Positions 1-8,867 of a stretch of DNA of 64,000 nt are shown one piece after another (the first letter of the stretch is position 1; each line of letters opens with the position of its first letter). The DNA is from DASYDU01 sp050248495 (lineage in GTDB: Bacteria > Planctomycetota > Planctomycetia > Pirellulales > Lacipirellulaceae), in assembly GCA_050248495.1 (NCBI GenBank), contig JBFWSG010000030.1:1-64000 (forward strand). The letters are read 5' to 3'. The position numbers were made by a program, and so were the translations under genes. The notes under the pieces are model-generated. The model was not told the DNA's origin. It saw only the letters and a list, made by a program, of their open reading frames with translations, and made no database searches.

Positions 1-533
1 AATTCGTGATCGGAAAGTTTGTCGGCATCGTGTGGGCGCTGTTCTTGATGTTTGTGGTGCTCGGCGCGATTCTGCTGGTGGTGGTTTCCTACAAGATCGT
101 CTACGACGCCCGCGAAACGTCGAACCCAGAGCCGAATTGGCAGCAGTGCTATGCGGCGATGATTGGCACCGTGCCCGGACTGGTGCTGGCGTTCATGGAA
201 ACGGTGGTGCTCACAGCGATCAGCGTGGCGATCTCCACGCGGCTGCCGATGCTGCCGAATCTGATCATCTGCGGTTCGATCTACGTGCTGGGGCACTTGG
301 GGCCGCTGATTGTGCAATCGTCGGCGGGGCAAATCGAGTTCGTCGCGTTTATCGGCAAGCTGATCGCGGTCGTGCTCCCGGTGCTCGACCATTTCAACGT
401 GCAGGCGGCGGTGGCCGGCGGCGTCGACGTGCCGCTGGTTTATCTCGGCTGGGCACTGTTGTATTGCGTGCTCTACTCGACGGCCGCGATGCTGCTCGCG
501 CTGATCCTATTCGAGGATCGCGATTTGGCGTAA
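1..533 (+). CDS. ABC-2 type transporter permease, C-terminal part (cut by window edge)
   Basis: The frame is open to the first base of the window, so this is the 3' end of a longer gene; GTG at position 6 is only the first internal start-like codon. The visible 175 residues contain several hydrophobic segments (about 5-27, 50-80, 82-104, 112-126, 145-168) and end in FEDRDLA, a tail common in planctomycete ABC-2 permeases. The likely role is the membrane-spanning half of an exporter in the cytoplasmic membrane; an ATPase partner would lie upstream, outside the window. The family call rests on the hydrophobic pattern and C-terminal tail only, so the substrate is unknown. It converges with the oxidoreductase gene, whose stop lies 20 bases away. 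Confidence 0.55.
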   Translation, partial: FVIGKFVGIVWALFLMFVVLGAILLVVVSYKIVYDARETSNPEPNWQQCYAAMIGTVPGLVLAFMETVVLTAISVAISTRLPMLPNLIICGSIYVLGHLGPLIVQSSAGQIEFVAFIGKLIAVVLPVLDHFNVQAAVAGGVDVPLVYLGWALLYCVLYSTAAMLLALILFEDRDLA

Positions 534-553
534 AGAACTTCGCTGCGGTGAGG

Positions 554-1648
554 CTAGCCGGCCTTGCGCTGGACGAAGAGTTCCGCAGCTGGTGAGATCG
601 GCAGCGCCGGCATCGCGAATGGGCCGTGTCGACCGGTTGAGCTGCCGTCCCAGGCGTGTTCGTGGATGCTTTCGAGGATCATGCCGGCGACGGCGACCGC
701 GTCGCGGCCTGCCAGCCCATCGACTCTCGGCAGCTTGCCGGTGCGAATTGCCGCCACAAAATCGCGCTGCTCCTCTTCGATGGCATTGATCTTCGCTGGT
801 TCGTGTTCTGTGCGTACTAAGAGATCGTCGAACAGATGAGCTTTCAGGTGGGTTTTTTCTTCCGCGCTCAATCGGTCGACCTGGAACCGCCGGCGTAGCA
901 CTTCTTCGCGCGGCTTCACCAGCGACGCTTCCTGCGTGGCAAAATCGATGGTCGCCGCCGAGCGGGATGTGAAGATGTTCATCGTGCGCTGCTGCTGGAA
1001 CGCCACGCGCGAGGCGGTGAGATTCGCCACCAGGCCGCTGGCAAACGTGAGCCGCGCGGTGGCCATATCCTCATGCCCGCCGAGCACCGAAATGCCCAGG
1101 GCCTGCACTTCCTTCACCGCAGAATTGGCGAGCGAGAGCACGATGTCGAGGTCGTGGATCATGATGTCGAGCACAACGCCGATGTCGGTCGAGCGGAACG
1201 AATAGCCGCTGGTTCGCGTGGCCTCGATGTATTTCGGGTCGCGGACTTCGGGGGCGACCCAGTCGAGCGCCGGGTTGAACCGCTCGACGTGGCCAACCTG
1301 CAGCGTGAGGCCTTGCTTGCGAGCGAGGTTCACCAGCTCGTCGGCCGCAGAGGCGTGCGGGGCCAGCGGCTTCTCAATGAACAGCGGGATGCCGCTCGAG
1401 AGCAGCTCGACGCCGATCGTATGGTGGGTGTTGGTCGGCGTGGCGATGATCGCGGCGTCGATTTCGCCGATCAAGGTGCGATAGTCGGCGACGCCGCGCG
1501 TCTTGCCCTCGGCCGCTGCGGCCTCGCGGCACGAGTCCATGGGATCGGCCACCGCCACCAGCTTGAGATCCTCGATGCCGGCGGCGATCCGCGCGTGGAT
1601 TCGTCCCAGATGCCCGGCCCCGATCACGGCAATACGCAGCGGCGTCAT
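554..1648 (-). CDS. Gfo/Idh/MocA-family oxidoreductase linked to lpxA (GnnA-like candidate)
   Basis: The N-terminus reads RIAVIGAGHLGRIHARIA, an NAD(P)-binding Rossmann motif (GxGxxG), followed by IIATPTNTHH and FIEKPLA, where the Lys of EKP is the conserved catalytic-site lysine of this family. Length (364 aa) is normal. The ATG at 1648 overlaps the lpxA stop as ATGA, so the two are almost certainly translated together. In Acidithiobacillus and Leptospira an oxidoreductase of this family (GnnA) beside lpxA oxidises UDP-GlcNAc at C3 so that GnnB can make the 2,3-diamino sugar for lipid A. The neighbourhood suggests the same role here, but no gnnB aminotransferase is visible in the window. A longer upstream reading is possible but would lie inside lpxA. 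Confidence 0.8.
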   Translation of the reverse strand: MTPLRIAVIGAGHLGRIHARIAAGIEDLKLVAVADPMDSCREAAAAEGKTRGVADYRTLIGEIDAAIIATPTNTHHTIGVELLSSGIPLFIEKPLAPHASAADELVNLARKQGLTLQVGHVERFNPALDWVAPEVRDPKYIEATRTSGYSFRSTDIGVVLDIMIHDLDIVLSLANSAVKEVQALGISVLGGHEDMATARLTFASGLVANLTASRVAFQQQRTMNIFTSRSAATIDFATQEASLVKPREEVLRRRFQVDRLSAEEKTHLKAHLFDDLLVRTEHEPAKINAIEEEQRDFVAAIRTGKLPRVDGLAGRDAVAVAGMILESIHEHAWDGSSTGRHGPFAMPALPISPAAELFVQRKAG

Positions 1649-2451
1649 GCGGCTCTCCTCGATTCGCGGCCCCGTCCGTGGCGCCCTTCCTGCTGCCCTT
1701 CGATGAATCCGAGCAGTTGATTGACCTGCGGCACCAGCTGCCCGTTGCCGCGCAAGATTTCGCGAGCCGGGTCGAGACCGATCTTGCCGCGATAGAGCAG
1801 GCGATGGGCTTCGGCCAGGCAGTCGATCACATGGGTCGAAAAATCGTGCCGCTTGAGCGCGACGATGTTGATGCACCGCGGCCGGGCTGGCGTCCCTTCA
1901 CAGAGCATAAAGGGGGGCACGTCGTGCAGCACGCGGCTCAATCCGCCGATGAAGCTGTAGCTGCCGATGGTCGTGTAATGGTGCACAGCCACGGCGCCCG
2001 AGATCGAGGCGAAATCATCGACGTGCACATGGCCGCCCAAGAGCGAGCCGTTTGCCATGATGATGTGGCTGCCCAACTTGCAGTCGTGGGCGACGTGGCA
2101 GCAGGCCATGAGAAAGTTCTTGTGGCCGATCCGCGTGACGCCGTCTTCCTTTTCGCTGCCGCGATTGATGGTGACGCCTTCGCGGATCGTGTTGCCGTCG
2201 CCGATGATGACTTGCGTGTCGCTGCCGGCGTAGCTGATGTCCTGCGGCTCGCCGCCGATCACGACGTTCGGATAAACCACGTTATCGCGGCCGATCGTGA
2301 CGTGACCGTCGATCGTGACGCTGTTCATGACGCGCGTGCCGGAGAGAATCCGCACATGGGGACCGATCGTGGTGAACGGTCCGATTTCGACGTCGTCGTC
2401 GATTTCGGCCCGGGGGTCGACCGCTGCGAACTGCGCGATGCGAGTCGTCAT
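1645..2451 (-). CDS. lpxA: Acyl-ACP--UDP-N-acetylglucosamine O-acyltransferase LpxA
   Basis: Catalyses the first acylation of lipid A synthesis in the cytoplasm. The 268-aa protein is built of hexapeptide repeats (for example IGPFTTIGPHVRI, VTIGRDNVVYPNVVIGG) expected of a left-handed beta-helix, and has the LpxA signature region NTIREGVTINRGSEKEDGVTRIG and HVAHDCKLG with the catalytic His. The C-terminal helical part begins about residue 195 (CINIVALKRHDF). The ATG at 2451 follows GGGAGC about 10 bases upstream. It lies 74 bases downstream of lpxC and overlaps the following oxidoreductase by ATGA. The C-terminus has an Arg-rich tail (GRHGRGRESRRAA) slightly longer than usual. Whether it accepts UDP-GlcNAc or its 3-amino analogue cannot be read from sequence alone. 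Confidence 0.93.
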   Translation of the reverse strand: MTTRIAQFAAVDPRAEIDDDVEIGPFTTIGPHVRILSGTRVMNSVTIDGHVTIGRDNVVYPNVVIGGEPQDISYAGSDTQVIIGDGNTIREGVTINRGSEKEDGVTRIGHKNFLMACCHVAHDCKLGSHIIMANGSLLGGHVHVDDFASISGAVAVHHYTTIGSYSFIGGLSRVLHDVPPFMLCEGTPARPRCINIVALKRHDFSTHVIDCLAEAHRLLYRGKIGLDPAREILRGNGQLVPQVNQLLGFIEGQQEGRHGRGRESRRAA

Positions 2452-2525
2452 GGTGAAAAGCTCCCGTATTGCCGCCTGATAGCTGGAGATTGAGTTTCGA
2501 TTTCGCCGCCTCTGACGCGGCGGTC

Positions 2526-3416
2526 TTATGCCGATAAACGTCTCTGCGTTGGATCTTCGATCACGGCGACGCCTGCCTGAACCATCAATTGCCGCGCGAG
2601 CTCGGCGTGCAGCCGATGACCCGTCCGATGGGCCACGACGTCGGCCACGACTTCGCGGCCCGTCAGCGCCAGATCGCCCACCACGTCGAGCACCTTGTGG
2701 CGCACGCATTCGTTCTCGAACCGCAACGTGTTTTCGAGCGGACCGTCCGGGCCGAAGATCAGCAGGTTCTGTGTCGTGACGCGCGTGCCGACGCCCTGCG
2801 CGATCATCGCGCGAGCCGCTTCCTCTTCGAGAAACGTGCGGCAGGGCGCGAGCTCGGTGCGAAACGTGGCCGGATGAACGCTGAGCCGGATCGTCTGGTG
2901 GCCGATCGCGGGATGCGTTGAGTAGTCGAGGTCGAACGCGATGGAGAGCCGGGTCCCGCGGGCGGGCGAAGCTTCGATCCAGCTGTGCTCGTCGCCGACG
3001 CGGATGCGCCGTCGCACGTGAATCTGCCGAACCGGGGCCGCCTGTTCGATGGTGCCGGCTTCGTCGAGCGCTTCGACAAACGCCAGCGCCGACCCGTCGC
3101 AGCCGGGCATTTCGGCGGCGTCGACCCAGACTTCGCAATTGTCGATTTCGAGCCCCGCGAGAGCGGCCAACACGTGCTCGACCATTTCGACACGAGTGCC
3201 GTGCCATTCGAGCGTGGTCCGCCGCGGCACATCCAGCCGCAGCGCGGGCGAGACAGGCACGCGCGCCTCGGGACCGCGATCGCAGCGGACGAAGGTCACG
3301 CCCGAACCGGCAGCGGCCGGACGAAATTCGACGCGCACGTCGCGTCCACTGAAGTAGCCGAAGCCTTCGACGGCGACCGGCCGGCGGATCGTGCGTTGAC
3401 AGCGCGGAACAGACAT
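2526..3416 (-). CDS. lpxC: UDP-3-O-acyl-N-acetylglucosamine deacetylase LpxC
   Basis: Zinc-dependent committed step of lipid A synthesis. Visible zinc ligands are His81 (EHVLAAL), His240 and Asp244 (HKVLDVVGD); His267 in RTGHRLH matches the catalytic His. MPGCDGSA (about 103-110) is the conserved loop carrying the catalytic-site sequence of the family. Length is 296 aa, similar to stand-alone LpxC; there is no FabZ fusion as seen in Bacteroidetes. The ATG at 3416 is chosen because it starts just before the conserved N-terminus RTIRRPVAVEGFGYFSG, with GGGAGC about 10 bases upstream. Order skp-lpxC-lpxA-oxidoreductase on one strand suggests a lipid A/outer-membrane operon. Confidence 0.93.
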   Translation of the reverse strand: MSVPRCQRTIRRPVAVEGFGYFSGRDVRVEFRPAAAGSGVTFVRCDRGPEARVPVSPALRLDVPRRTTLEWHGTRVEMVEHVLAALAGLEIDNCEVWVDAAEMPGCDGSALAFVEALDEAGTIEQAAPVRQIHVRRRIRVGDEHSWIEASPARGTRLSIAFDLDYSTHPAIGHQTIRLSVHPATFRTELAPCRTFLEEEAARAMIAQGVGTRVTTQNLLIFGPDGPLENTLRFENECVRHKVLDVVGDLALTGREVVADVVAHRTGHRLHAELARQLMVQAGVAVIEDPTQRRLSA

Positions 3417-3549
3417 CGACAACGAGCTCCCGAGCGGGGTGGCGTCCGTGGCGGACGATTCATTGCGGAGAATTCCGCAATTGGGGCGCGACAGCACCGT
3501 CGGCGAGGCCGGCCCAGGGCCGGCGACCGACGTTCGGCTCAAGGAGCCG

Positions 3550-4200
3550 TTAGCGGGGAATCGACGAGCCGGGCACCGGCTGCCGATTGCCAATCTGCGG
3601 AGTCGCGGCGCCCGCGCCGCCATTGACCAGCGCGAGAATATCTGGCGTGATGTCGATCTGATTCTGGTAGATGATCGTCTTGTTGATCTCTTTCAAGACC
3701 TCCTCGCGGCGATTCGGATCGGCCTTGTCGCCGTTGTAGCGGATCACGAGACCAATGTCGTGCTGCTGGGCGTAGCGAGCGATCACATTGCTGACTTCGC
3801 CGTACACCTGATAGTACATGGCCGCTTCGCGCTCCATGAAGCCTTTCCGCAGCCGATCCATCTTCAGCTTGAACTCGGCCACGTTGCGGGCCAGTTCTTC
3901 GTCGAGGTCCTTGTATTCCTTGGAGCCGACCTGGAACGTGTTCCGCTGTTCTTCCATCTGGCGGATCTTTTCGCTGTCGGTCTTGAGCTCGGTTTCGGTG
4001 GCCGTCATCTCGGTCTTCATCGATTCGATCATCTGCTGATGACGTTTGTGATTCTTGAAGACGTAGCTGACGTCGACGACGGCGATGTGATACTTCGGCG
4101 CGTTCGCGCTGAAGGTGTTTTGAGCTTGGCTAGTGGAACTGGTGGTTACAACACCGAGCAGGGCCACCGTGGCGGCGGCGACTGGCAACAGAGCTTTCAC
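3550..4200 (-). CDS. OmpH/Skp-family periplasmic chaperone
   Basis: A 216-aa secreted protein: hydrophobic signal (LLPVAAATVALLGVVTTSS) ending near SQAQ, then the Skp/OmpH start YHIAVVDVSYVFKNHKR and a long charged helical region (about 55-160: MTATETELKTDSEKIRQMEEQ and following) predicted to form coiled-coil tentacles. Skp binds unfolded outer-membrane proteins in the periplasm. GTG at 4200 is selected because AAGGAG lies 7 bases upstream and the signal peptide begins immediately. It is the first gene of the minus-strand lipid A run, in keeping with the usual skp-lpx linkage. The C-terminus (ILALVNGGAGAATPQ) is Gly/Ala/Pro-rich and of unknown use. Confidence 0.85.
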   Translation of the reverse strand: MKALLPVAAATVALLGVVTTSSTSQAQNTFSANAPKYHIAVVDVSYVFKNHKRHQQMIESMKTEMTATETELKTDSEKIRQMEEQRNTFQVGSKEYKDLDEELARNVAEFKLKMDRLRKGFMEREAAMYYQVYGEVSNVIARYAQQHDIGLVIRYNGDKADPNRREEVLKEINKTIIYQNQIDITPDILALVNGGAGAATPQIGNRQPVPGSSIPR

Positions 4201-4614
4201 TTCAGCACTCCTTGCTGTTAGCGGTCGTCCATGACCGTCGATTGAATGAGCCAGGTGCGAGCGGCCAACGGGAAGCCGCAATTCGCCAGCTGGTCCTGAC
4301 TCCCAAAAGCGGGGCGTATTGTGGCGGGAAGGCTTATTTGCGTAAAGGGCAGTATTTGCCGGGAGAATCGGGCGATTCAACGCGGCGGGCGAGGCGCAAA
4401 AACGCGGCGCGCCAGCAGCGTTGGAAGCGGTAGTTCACAACCGTGTCGTTGCGACAGAGTGTACAGAATACGAGTTACCGGGTACTCGGTGCTCACGCCG
4501 CCAAAGCACAAATTGACACGCTGCGCTGCCGGCCCTATCCTCTCCGCCCCACCCCAAAACTTCGCCGCGGCCAAGCGCCGCGACGCATGCCAACCTTTGC
4601 CAGGGAGAGCCTCG
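4201..4614. other. Divergent intergenic region between skp and the response regulator
   Basis: This 414-base stretch separates two divergent transcription units and should hold both promoters. I see the AAGGAG ribosome site of the skp-like gene at its left edge and GGGAGAG just before 4615. No convincing -35/-10 pair, repeat or small gene was recognised. Confidence 0.6.
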
Positions 4615-4977
4615 GTGAAATTTGCTCCGCGCGTGTTGATCGTCGACGAATCGGCTGACTCGCGAGAAGTACTTTCGGCGCTCTTGGAGCGCCACGGCGC
4701 GACCACGCTCGAAGTCCGCCGCCCGCAACAAGCCATCGAGCTCACCAAGCACGAGCACGTCGACCTGATCGTTTTTGACGCCGAGAGCGATCGCACGGAT
4801 CGTGGCCGCGGCGCTGAGGACCTCAAAGCCGCCGCCAGCCGCAACGGCACGCCGATCGTTATCCTGGGCACTGTCCGAAGTGGGAAAAACCACGCCGCTT
4901 CGGGCCAATTTCTCCCCAAGCCCTACCATTACGGCCAGCTGATCCATAAAATTGAAGGCTTGTTGGACGCGGCCTGA
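4615..4977 (+). CDS. Stand-alone response regulator receiver domain
   Basis: A 120-aa REC domain with the acidic pair in VLIVDES, a phosphoacceptor Asp in LIVFDAES, and the switch Lys in FLPKPYHY, so the phosphorylation site looks intact. There is no output domain. GTG at 4615 is preferred because it sits 7-8 bases after GGGAGAG and directly precedes the receiver fold; a longer reading upstream is low-complexity. The histidine kinase begins 29 bases after its stop, so it is probably co-transcribed and may be that kinase's partner. Single-domain regulators usually act by protein contact or phosphorelay; which applies here is unknown. Confidence 0.8.
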   Translation: MKFAPRVLIVDESADSREVLSALLERHGATTLEVRRPQQAIELTKHEHVDLIVFDAESDRTDRGRGAEDLKAAASRNGTPIVILGTVRSGKNHAASGQFLPKPYHYGQLIHKIEGLLDAA

Positions 4978-5006
4978 CGGCCCCGCGTCGCTACTTCTCT
5001 TTTGAC

Positions 5007-6878
5007 GTGGAACGGCCGTTCAGCTCGCCAGGCGCCGGATCACCGGGGGACGTTTTCACCTTGCCATCGCTCTTCGTGATTCAAGGTCGAGATCAAGGAT
5101 CGCGCTTCCGCCTCGACGAATCGTTGGTCACCATCGGCCGCGGCACCGCCAACACGGTGCAGCTGCACGACACGGAGGTTTCGCGCGATCACGTCGAGCT
5201 GGTCCGCCGCGGCGATAAGTTCGTCCTCAAAGACCTGGGCAGCTCGAACGGCACCTTCGTCAACGGCCGCCAGATCCGCGAACACGAGCTGGCGAGCGGC
5301 GACCAGGTGCAACTGGGCCGCACGCTGCTGTTGTACACGGGCGTCACCGACGACCGGCTCGAAGACCTCGCCGACAAAGTGAACATCGTCGCCCGCAACG
5401 TCGAAGACGACGGCTCGCGGATCGTCCACTCGATGGCCCAGTCGGAAGGGAGCGAAATCTTTGCCCCTCCCAAGGACGAAACCGCTTCGCCCTGGCTGGC
5501 CCGCGCCCGCAGCAATCTGCAGATCATGTACCGCACGGCGCTGGCGGTAAGTCACACACTCGACATCGATCAACTGCTCTCGCGGATCATGGATATGATC
5601 TTCGAGTGGGTCGACGCCGACCGCGGCTGCATCATGCTCAAGGACCCCGAGACCGAGCAGCTGGTGCCCAAGGTTCGCCGCCACCGCCGCGGCGTGCAAA
5701 GCGATGAGCGGATCACGATCTCCAAGACGATCCTCGACTATGTCGTGGAGCACAACGAGGGCGTGCTTACCTCGAACGCCCGCGACGACGACCGCTTCGA
5801 CGCCGCCAAGAGCATCCTGCAGCTCGCCGTGCGCGAGGCGATCTGCGTGCCGATGCAGGGTCGCTACGACGTGGTCGGCGTAATCTACATCGACACGGCG
5901 CTTACGCCGCATCGCATTCTGCAGCAGGGCTCCGCGAATAAATTCACACAGGAACACTTGAAGCTGATGATCGCCATCGCCCACCAGGCGGCGCTCGCGG
6001 TCGAGGACACTTCGTATTACAAGGCGATGGTCCAGGCGGAACGGCTGGCGGCCGTGGGCCAGACGATCGCCTCGCTCTCGCACCACATCAAGAACATTTT
6101 GCAAGGCGTCCGCGGCGGCAGCTATCTCATCGAGCTTGGGATCAAAGACCACGCCAAGGCGGTCACAGACGGCGAATTCAACGTCGAACAAGCCGAAAAA
6201 GCCGTCACCACGATGCGCAAAGGCTGGAACATTGTCGAGCGCAATCAGGAGCGTATCTCGGCGCTGGTGATGGACATGCTCACGTTCAGCAAGGAACGCG
6301 AGCCGGTGCCCGAGCCGTCGGACCTCAATGAGGTGGTGGCGGACGTCGTGGAGCTGATGCGATCCCGCGCCGAGGACGAAAAGGTCGACCTCGTGTGGCA
6401 GCCGGCGACGACGATGCCGACGCTGATGTTCGATCCCGAAGCGATGCACCGGGCAATTCTCAACGTGGTGACCAACGCCGTTGACGCCTGCTTGGAGCGG
6501 GACCTGCGTCGCGTCGAGATTTCGACGGTCTACGACCACAAAGAGCGGATGGCCCGCGTGCGCGTGGTCGACACCGGCTCGGGTATCGAAAAGGAAGACC
6601 TGGAGCGAATCTTTGGCGTGTTCGTCTCGCGTAAGGGCGGCCGCGGCACCGGGCTGGGGCTGCCCGTGAGCCAGAAGATCCTTCACGAACACGGCGGTCG
6701 CATCCGCGTCGAGAGCCAGCCTGATCAAGGGAGCACGTTCACGCTCGAGTTCCCCGCTACATCGCCCCACACGGTCGCTGGCGGCGAGCAAGCGGCGCCG
6801 GCTCCGGTTCGCGGCAGTACGACGATCGAGCATGGCGCCGAAGCCGGCCACGCTCCCGCCGCTTCGCCACAAACGTGA
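5007..6878 (+). CDS. FHA-GAF sensor histidine kinase
   Basis: A 623-aa soluble kinase with no membrane segment. Domains in order: FHA (about 22-110; IGRGTANTVQLHD, SRDHVEL, LGSSNGTFVNG), which binds phosphothreonine peptides; GAF (about 175-330); a dimerisation region around residues 345-365 (ERLAAVGQTIASLSHHIKN) with the probable phosphoacceptor His; and a HATPase_c domain (N box NVVTNAVDAC, G1 DTGSGI, G2 GRGTGLGLPVS). The C-terminal 40 residues are Ala/Pro-rich. The GTG at 5007 lacks a strong ribosome site, so the start is not certain. The FHA domain suggests that a Ser/Thr kinase feeds into this two-component pathway, a link often seen in planctomycetes. The receiver gene just upstream is the likely partner. 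Confidence 0.88.
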   Translation: MERPFSSPGAGSPGDVFTLPSLFVIQGRDQGSRFRLDESLVTIGRGTANTVQLHDTEVSRDHVELVRRGDKFVLKDLGSSNGTFVNGRQIREHELASGDQVQLGRTLLLYTGVTDDRLEDLADKVNIVARNVEDDGSRIVHSMAQSEGSEIFAPPKDETASPWLARARSNLQIMYRTALAVSHTLDIDQLLSRIMDMIFEWVDADRGCIMLKDPETEQLVPKVRRHRRGVQSDERITISKTILDYVVEHNEGVLTSNARDDDRFDAAKSILQLAVREAICVPMQGRYDVVGVIYIDTALTPHRILQQGSANKFTQEHLKLMIAIAHQAALAVEDTSYYKAMVQAERLAAVGQTIASLSHHIKNILQGVRGGSYLIELGIKDHAKAVTDGEFNVEQAEKAVTTMRKGWNIVERNQERISALVMDMLTFSKEREPVPEPSDLNEVVADVVELMRSRAEDEKVDLVWQPATTMPTLMFDPEAMHRAILNVVTNAVDACLERDLRRVEISTVYDHKERMARVRVVDTGSGIEKEDLERIFGVFVSRKGGRGTGLGLPVSQKILHEHGGRIRVESQPDQGSTFTLEFPATSPHTVAGGEQAAPAPVRGSTTIEHGAEAGHAPAASPQT

Positions 6879-6897
6879 GTCGCGGCGATTCGCACGC

Positions 6898-7575
6898 TCA
6901 CGCGATGTATCCCGCCGGGGCGCCGACGAACGGGTTCGATTGCTTCTCGCGTCCGATATTCGTCGCCGGCCCGTGGCCCGGCAGCACGACCGTGTCGTTC
7001 GGCAACGTGAAGAGCTTGTCGTGAATCGACGCCCGCAGCGAATCGAAGTCGCCATCCGGAAAGTCGGTGCGGCCGACGCTGCCGCGGAACAGCACGTCGC
7101 CGCCGAAAACATACCACGGCTCGACCTGGCGGCAGAGGAACACGACATGCCCTTGCGAGTGCCCCGGGGTTGCCAGCACTTCGAGTTCAAATCCCGCCGC
7201 CTCGAACCGATCTGGCTCATCGACCGTACGATCAGCAGGCGGACTTACGAGCGCCACACCAAACGGCGCCGAGAGGTTCCCCTCCGGGTCGGTGAGCTTG
7301 TAGGCATCGCCCGCGCCGATCACGAGCGGCAATTTGGGCCAGCGTTCCTTGAGCGCCGCGTTGCCCGCGATGTGGTCGCTGTGGCCGTGCGTGCAGAGGA
7401 TCGCCGCCGGTGTCAGGCCGAACTTTTCCAGATATTCGAACACCGCCTCCGGGTCGAAGCCGGGATCGAAGACGATGCAATCATCGCGTCCCGAGAGGTG
7501 GGCGATGTACGTATTCTCGTCGAACGGTGCCGAGACGACTTTTCCCAATTTCAGGTCCTGAGCTAGCACCGGCAA
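6898..7575 (-). CDS. MBL-fold metallohydrolase (glyoxalase II-like)
   Basis: Metallo-beta-lactamase fold with the metal-binding motif THGHSDH (about residues 62-68), a later His in ATPGHSQGH, Asp in FGGDVLF and His in LPGHGP, which together make a complete dinuclear site. Length, about 225 aa, fits the small hydroxyacylglutathione-hydrolase-like group, whose members hydrolyse thioesters or related bonds in the cytoplasm; the substrate cannot be assigned. The reading starts with TTG at 7575; GTG at 7569 with GGGAG about 9 bases upstream is an equally good start. It converges on the histidine kinase gene with 19 bases between stops. Confidence 0.85.
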   Translation of the reverse strand: MPVLAQDLKLGKVVSAPFDENTYIAHLSGRDDCIVFDPGFDPEAVFEYLEKFGLTPAAILCTHGHSDHIAGNAALKERWPKLPLVIGAGDAYKLTDPEGNLSAPFGVALVSPPADRTVDEPDRFEAAGFELEVLATPGHSQGHVVFLCRQVEPWYVFGGDVLFRGSVGRTDFPDGDFDSLRASIHDKLFTLPNDTVVLPGHGPATNIGREKQSNPFVGAPAGYIA

Positions 7576-7861
7576 ATTCTCCCTTCCGTCATTAACCCGG
7601 GTTGTCTAGGATATTTTCGCCGGCTTCGAGGAATTAGGGAAGCGGGACTGGCTATAAGGCCGATCCGAAAAAAGAGGCATTCCCTGGCGACTGCCGGCAA
7701 AGATTTCCACTCCGGTTCGAGGGTCGCCGCCGAAATCGCAATGCGGCGGCGGCCCACGGGCCGATCCCGCCTTTGCCCGACAAGGATGTCACCAGAGAAA
7801 CGAAGTCACGAGCCAACCGTTTCGTTCCCCCCTGGGCGGATTCATGGTTAGGAGCCTGATC

Positions 7862-8785
7862 ATGCGGATGACCCATTCGCCGAAAGCGTTCGTCGCGTTT
7901 GCCGTACTCGCCTGCACTGCGTGTCCGGCAGTTGCCCAGCAGACAGTCGAGCCGGTCTACCGGGTCGCCAATGAGTCGGCCGCCGCGCCCGCGCCAACCG
8001 CGGCCGCTCCAGTTGCCGCACCGGCGCCGGCCGCAGCCCCCGTCGCCGCGACGCCCGTTTCTGCCCCAACACCGTTTGATCTGACGCAGAAGCCCGGCGA
8101 ACATCCACTCGCACCGACGGTTCGCGTGCTGACGGACGTCCTGAACAACATCGACCAGAATGTCCGCGACTACACCTGCACTTTCATCAAGCAGGAATCG
8201 CTCGAAGGCGTTCCCGGTGAGCAGCAGCACATCATGCTGAAGGTCCGCAATCAGCCGTTCAGCGTGTACATGAAGTTTCTCCAGCCCTACCAGGGCCGCG
8301 AGGTGTTGTTCGTCGACGGCATTAACAACAACGAGATGACGGTGCTCGAGGCCGGTTGGAAACGCAATCTCGGCAAGATGAATCTTGATCCGACGGGCAT
8401 GGTCGCCATGCGCGGCCAGCGCCACCCCGTGACCGAAGTCGGTCTCCGCAACCTGACGGCCAAGCTGCTTGCGGGCAAGACGGCCGAAATGAAGTTCGGC
8501 GAGTGCGTCGTCACGAGCAACCCCAACACCAAGATCGACAACCGCCCGACCACGCTGATCCAAGTCGAGCACCCGACTGCGCGGAAGGAGTTCGCCACGC
8601 ACATCACACGGATCTTCCTCGACAACGAGCTGCGGGTGCCGATCTGCTACGACGCCTACATGTGGCCGGAAGCCGCGGGCCAGGCCCCGCCGCTCGATGC
8701 CCGCTACATCTACTCGAACTTAAAGCTCAACGTCGGCCTAGCCGCGCAGGACTTCGATTCGAACAATCCGGCGATATTTCAGTAG
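7862..8785 (+). CDS. Secreted DUF1571-domain protein
   Basis: A 307-aa exported protein. A signal peptide (FVAFAVLACTACPAVAQ) is followed by an Ala/Pro-rich linker (about 45-75) that probably spans the cell wall or tethers the domain. The DUF1571 domain (about 90-305) includes NVRDYTCTFIKQE and VYMKFLQPYQGREVLFVDG. DUF1571 is known mainly from planctomycetes and lacks an assigned function; its fold resembles lipoprotein-carrier-like sheets, which is inference. The ATG at 7862 is preferred over 7844 because TAGGAG lies about 7 bases upstream. It is monocistronic, with 286 bases before it and about 80 bases before the toxin-antitoxin operon. Confidence 0.82.
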   Translation: MRMTHSPKAFVAFAVLACTACPAVAQQTVEPVYRVANESAAAPAPTAAAPVAAPAPAAAPVAATPVSAPTPFDLTQKPGEHPLAPTVRVLTDVLNNIDQNVRDYTCTFIKQESLEGVPGEQQHIMLKVRNQPFSVYMKFLQPYQGREVLFVDGINNNEMTVLEAGWKRNLGKMNLDPTGMVAMRGQRHPVTEVGLRNLTAKLLAGKTAEMKFGECVVTSNPNTKIDNRPTTLIQVEHPTARKEFATHITRIFLDNELRVPICYDAYMWPEAAGQAPPLDARYIYSNLKLNVGLAAQDFDSNNPAIFQ

Positions 8786-8802
8786 CAGGGAGCAGGGATT
8801 GA

Positions 8803-8854
8803 TTGCCGCCGCTGCCGGCTGAGCTAGAATGAGATCGTAATGCGTTTCTCATTC
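8803..8854 (+). promoter_or_regulatory. Promoter and inverted-repeat operator of the ParE-type toxin-antitoxin operon
   Basis: TTGCCG (8803-8808), a 16-base spacer and TAGAAT (8825-8830) resemble a sigma-70 promoter. A perfect 8-bp inverted repeat, GAATGAGA (8827-8834) and TCTCATTC (8847-8854), overlaps the -10 box and ends 13 bases before the antitoxin GTG. Type II antitoxins usually repress their own operon through such an operator; the assignment to this antitoxin is inferred from position. Confidence 0.6.
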
Positions 8855-8867
8855 CATTGAGGTAGCC

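Noticed and set aside
5040..7220. 726-residue open frame on the minus strand opposite the histidine kinase
   Set aside because: It is the mirror of a strongly G/C-ending plus-strand gene with clear domains; its own sequence is low-complexity (Arg/Asp/His-rich) with no domain.
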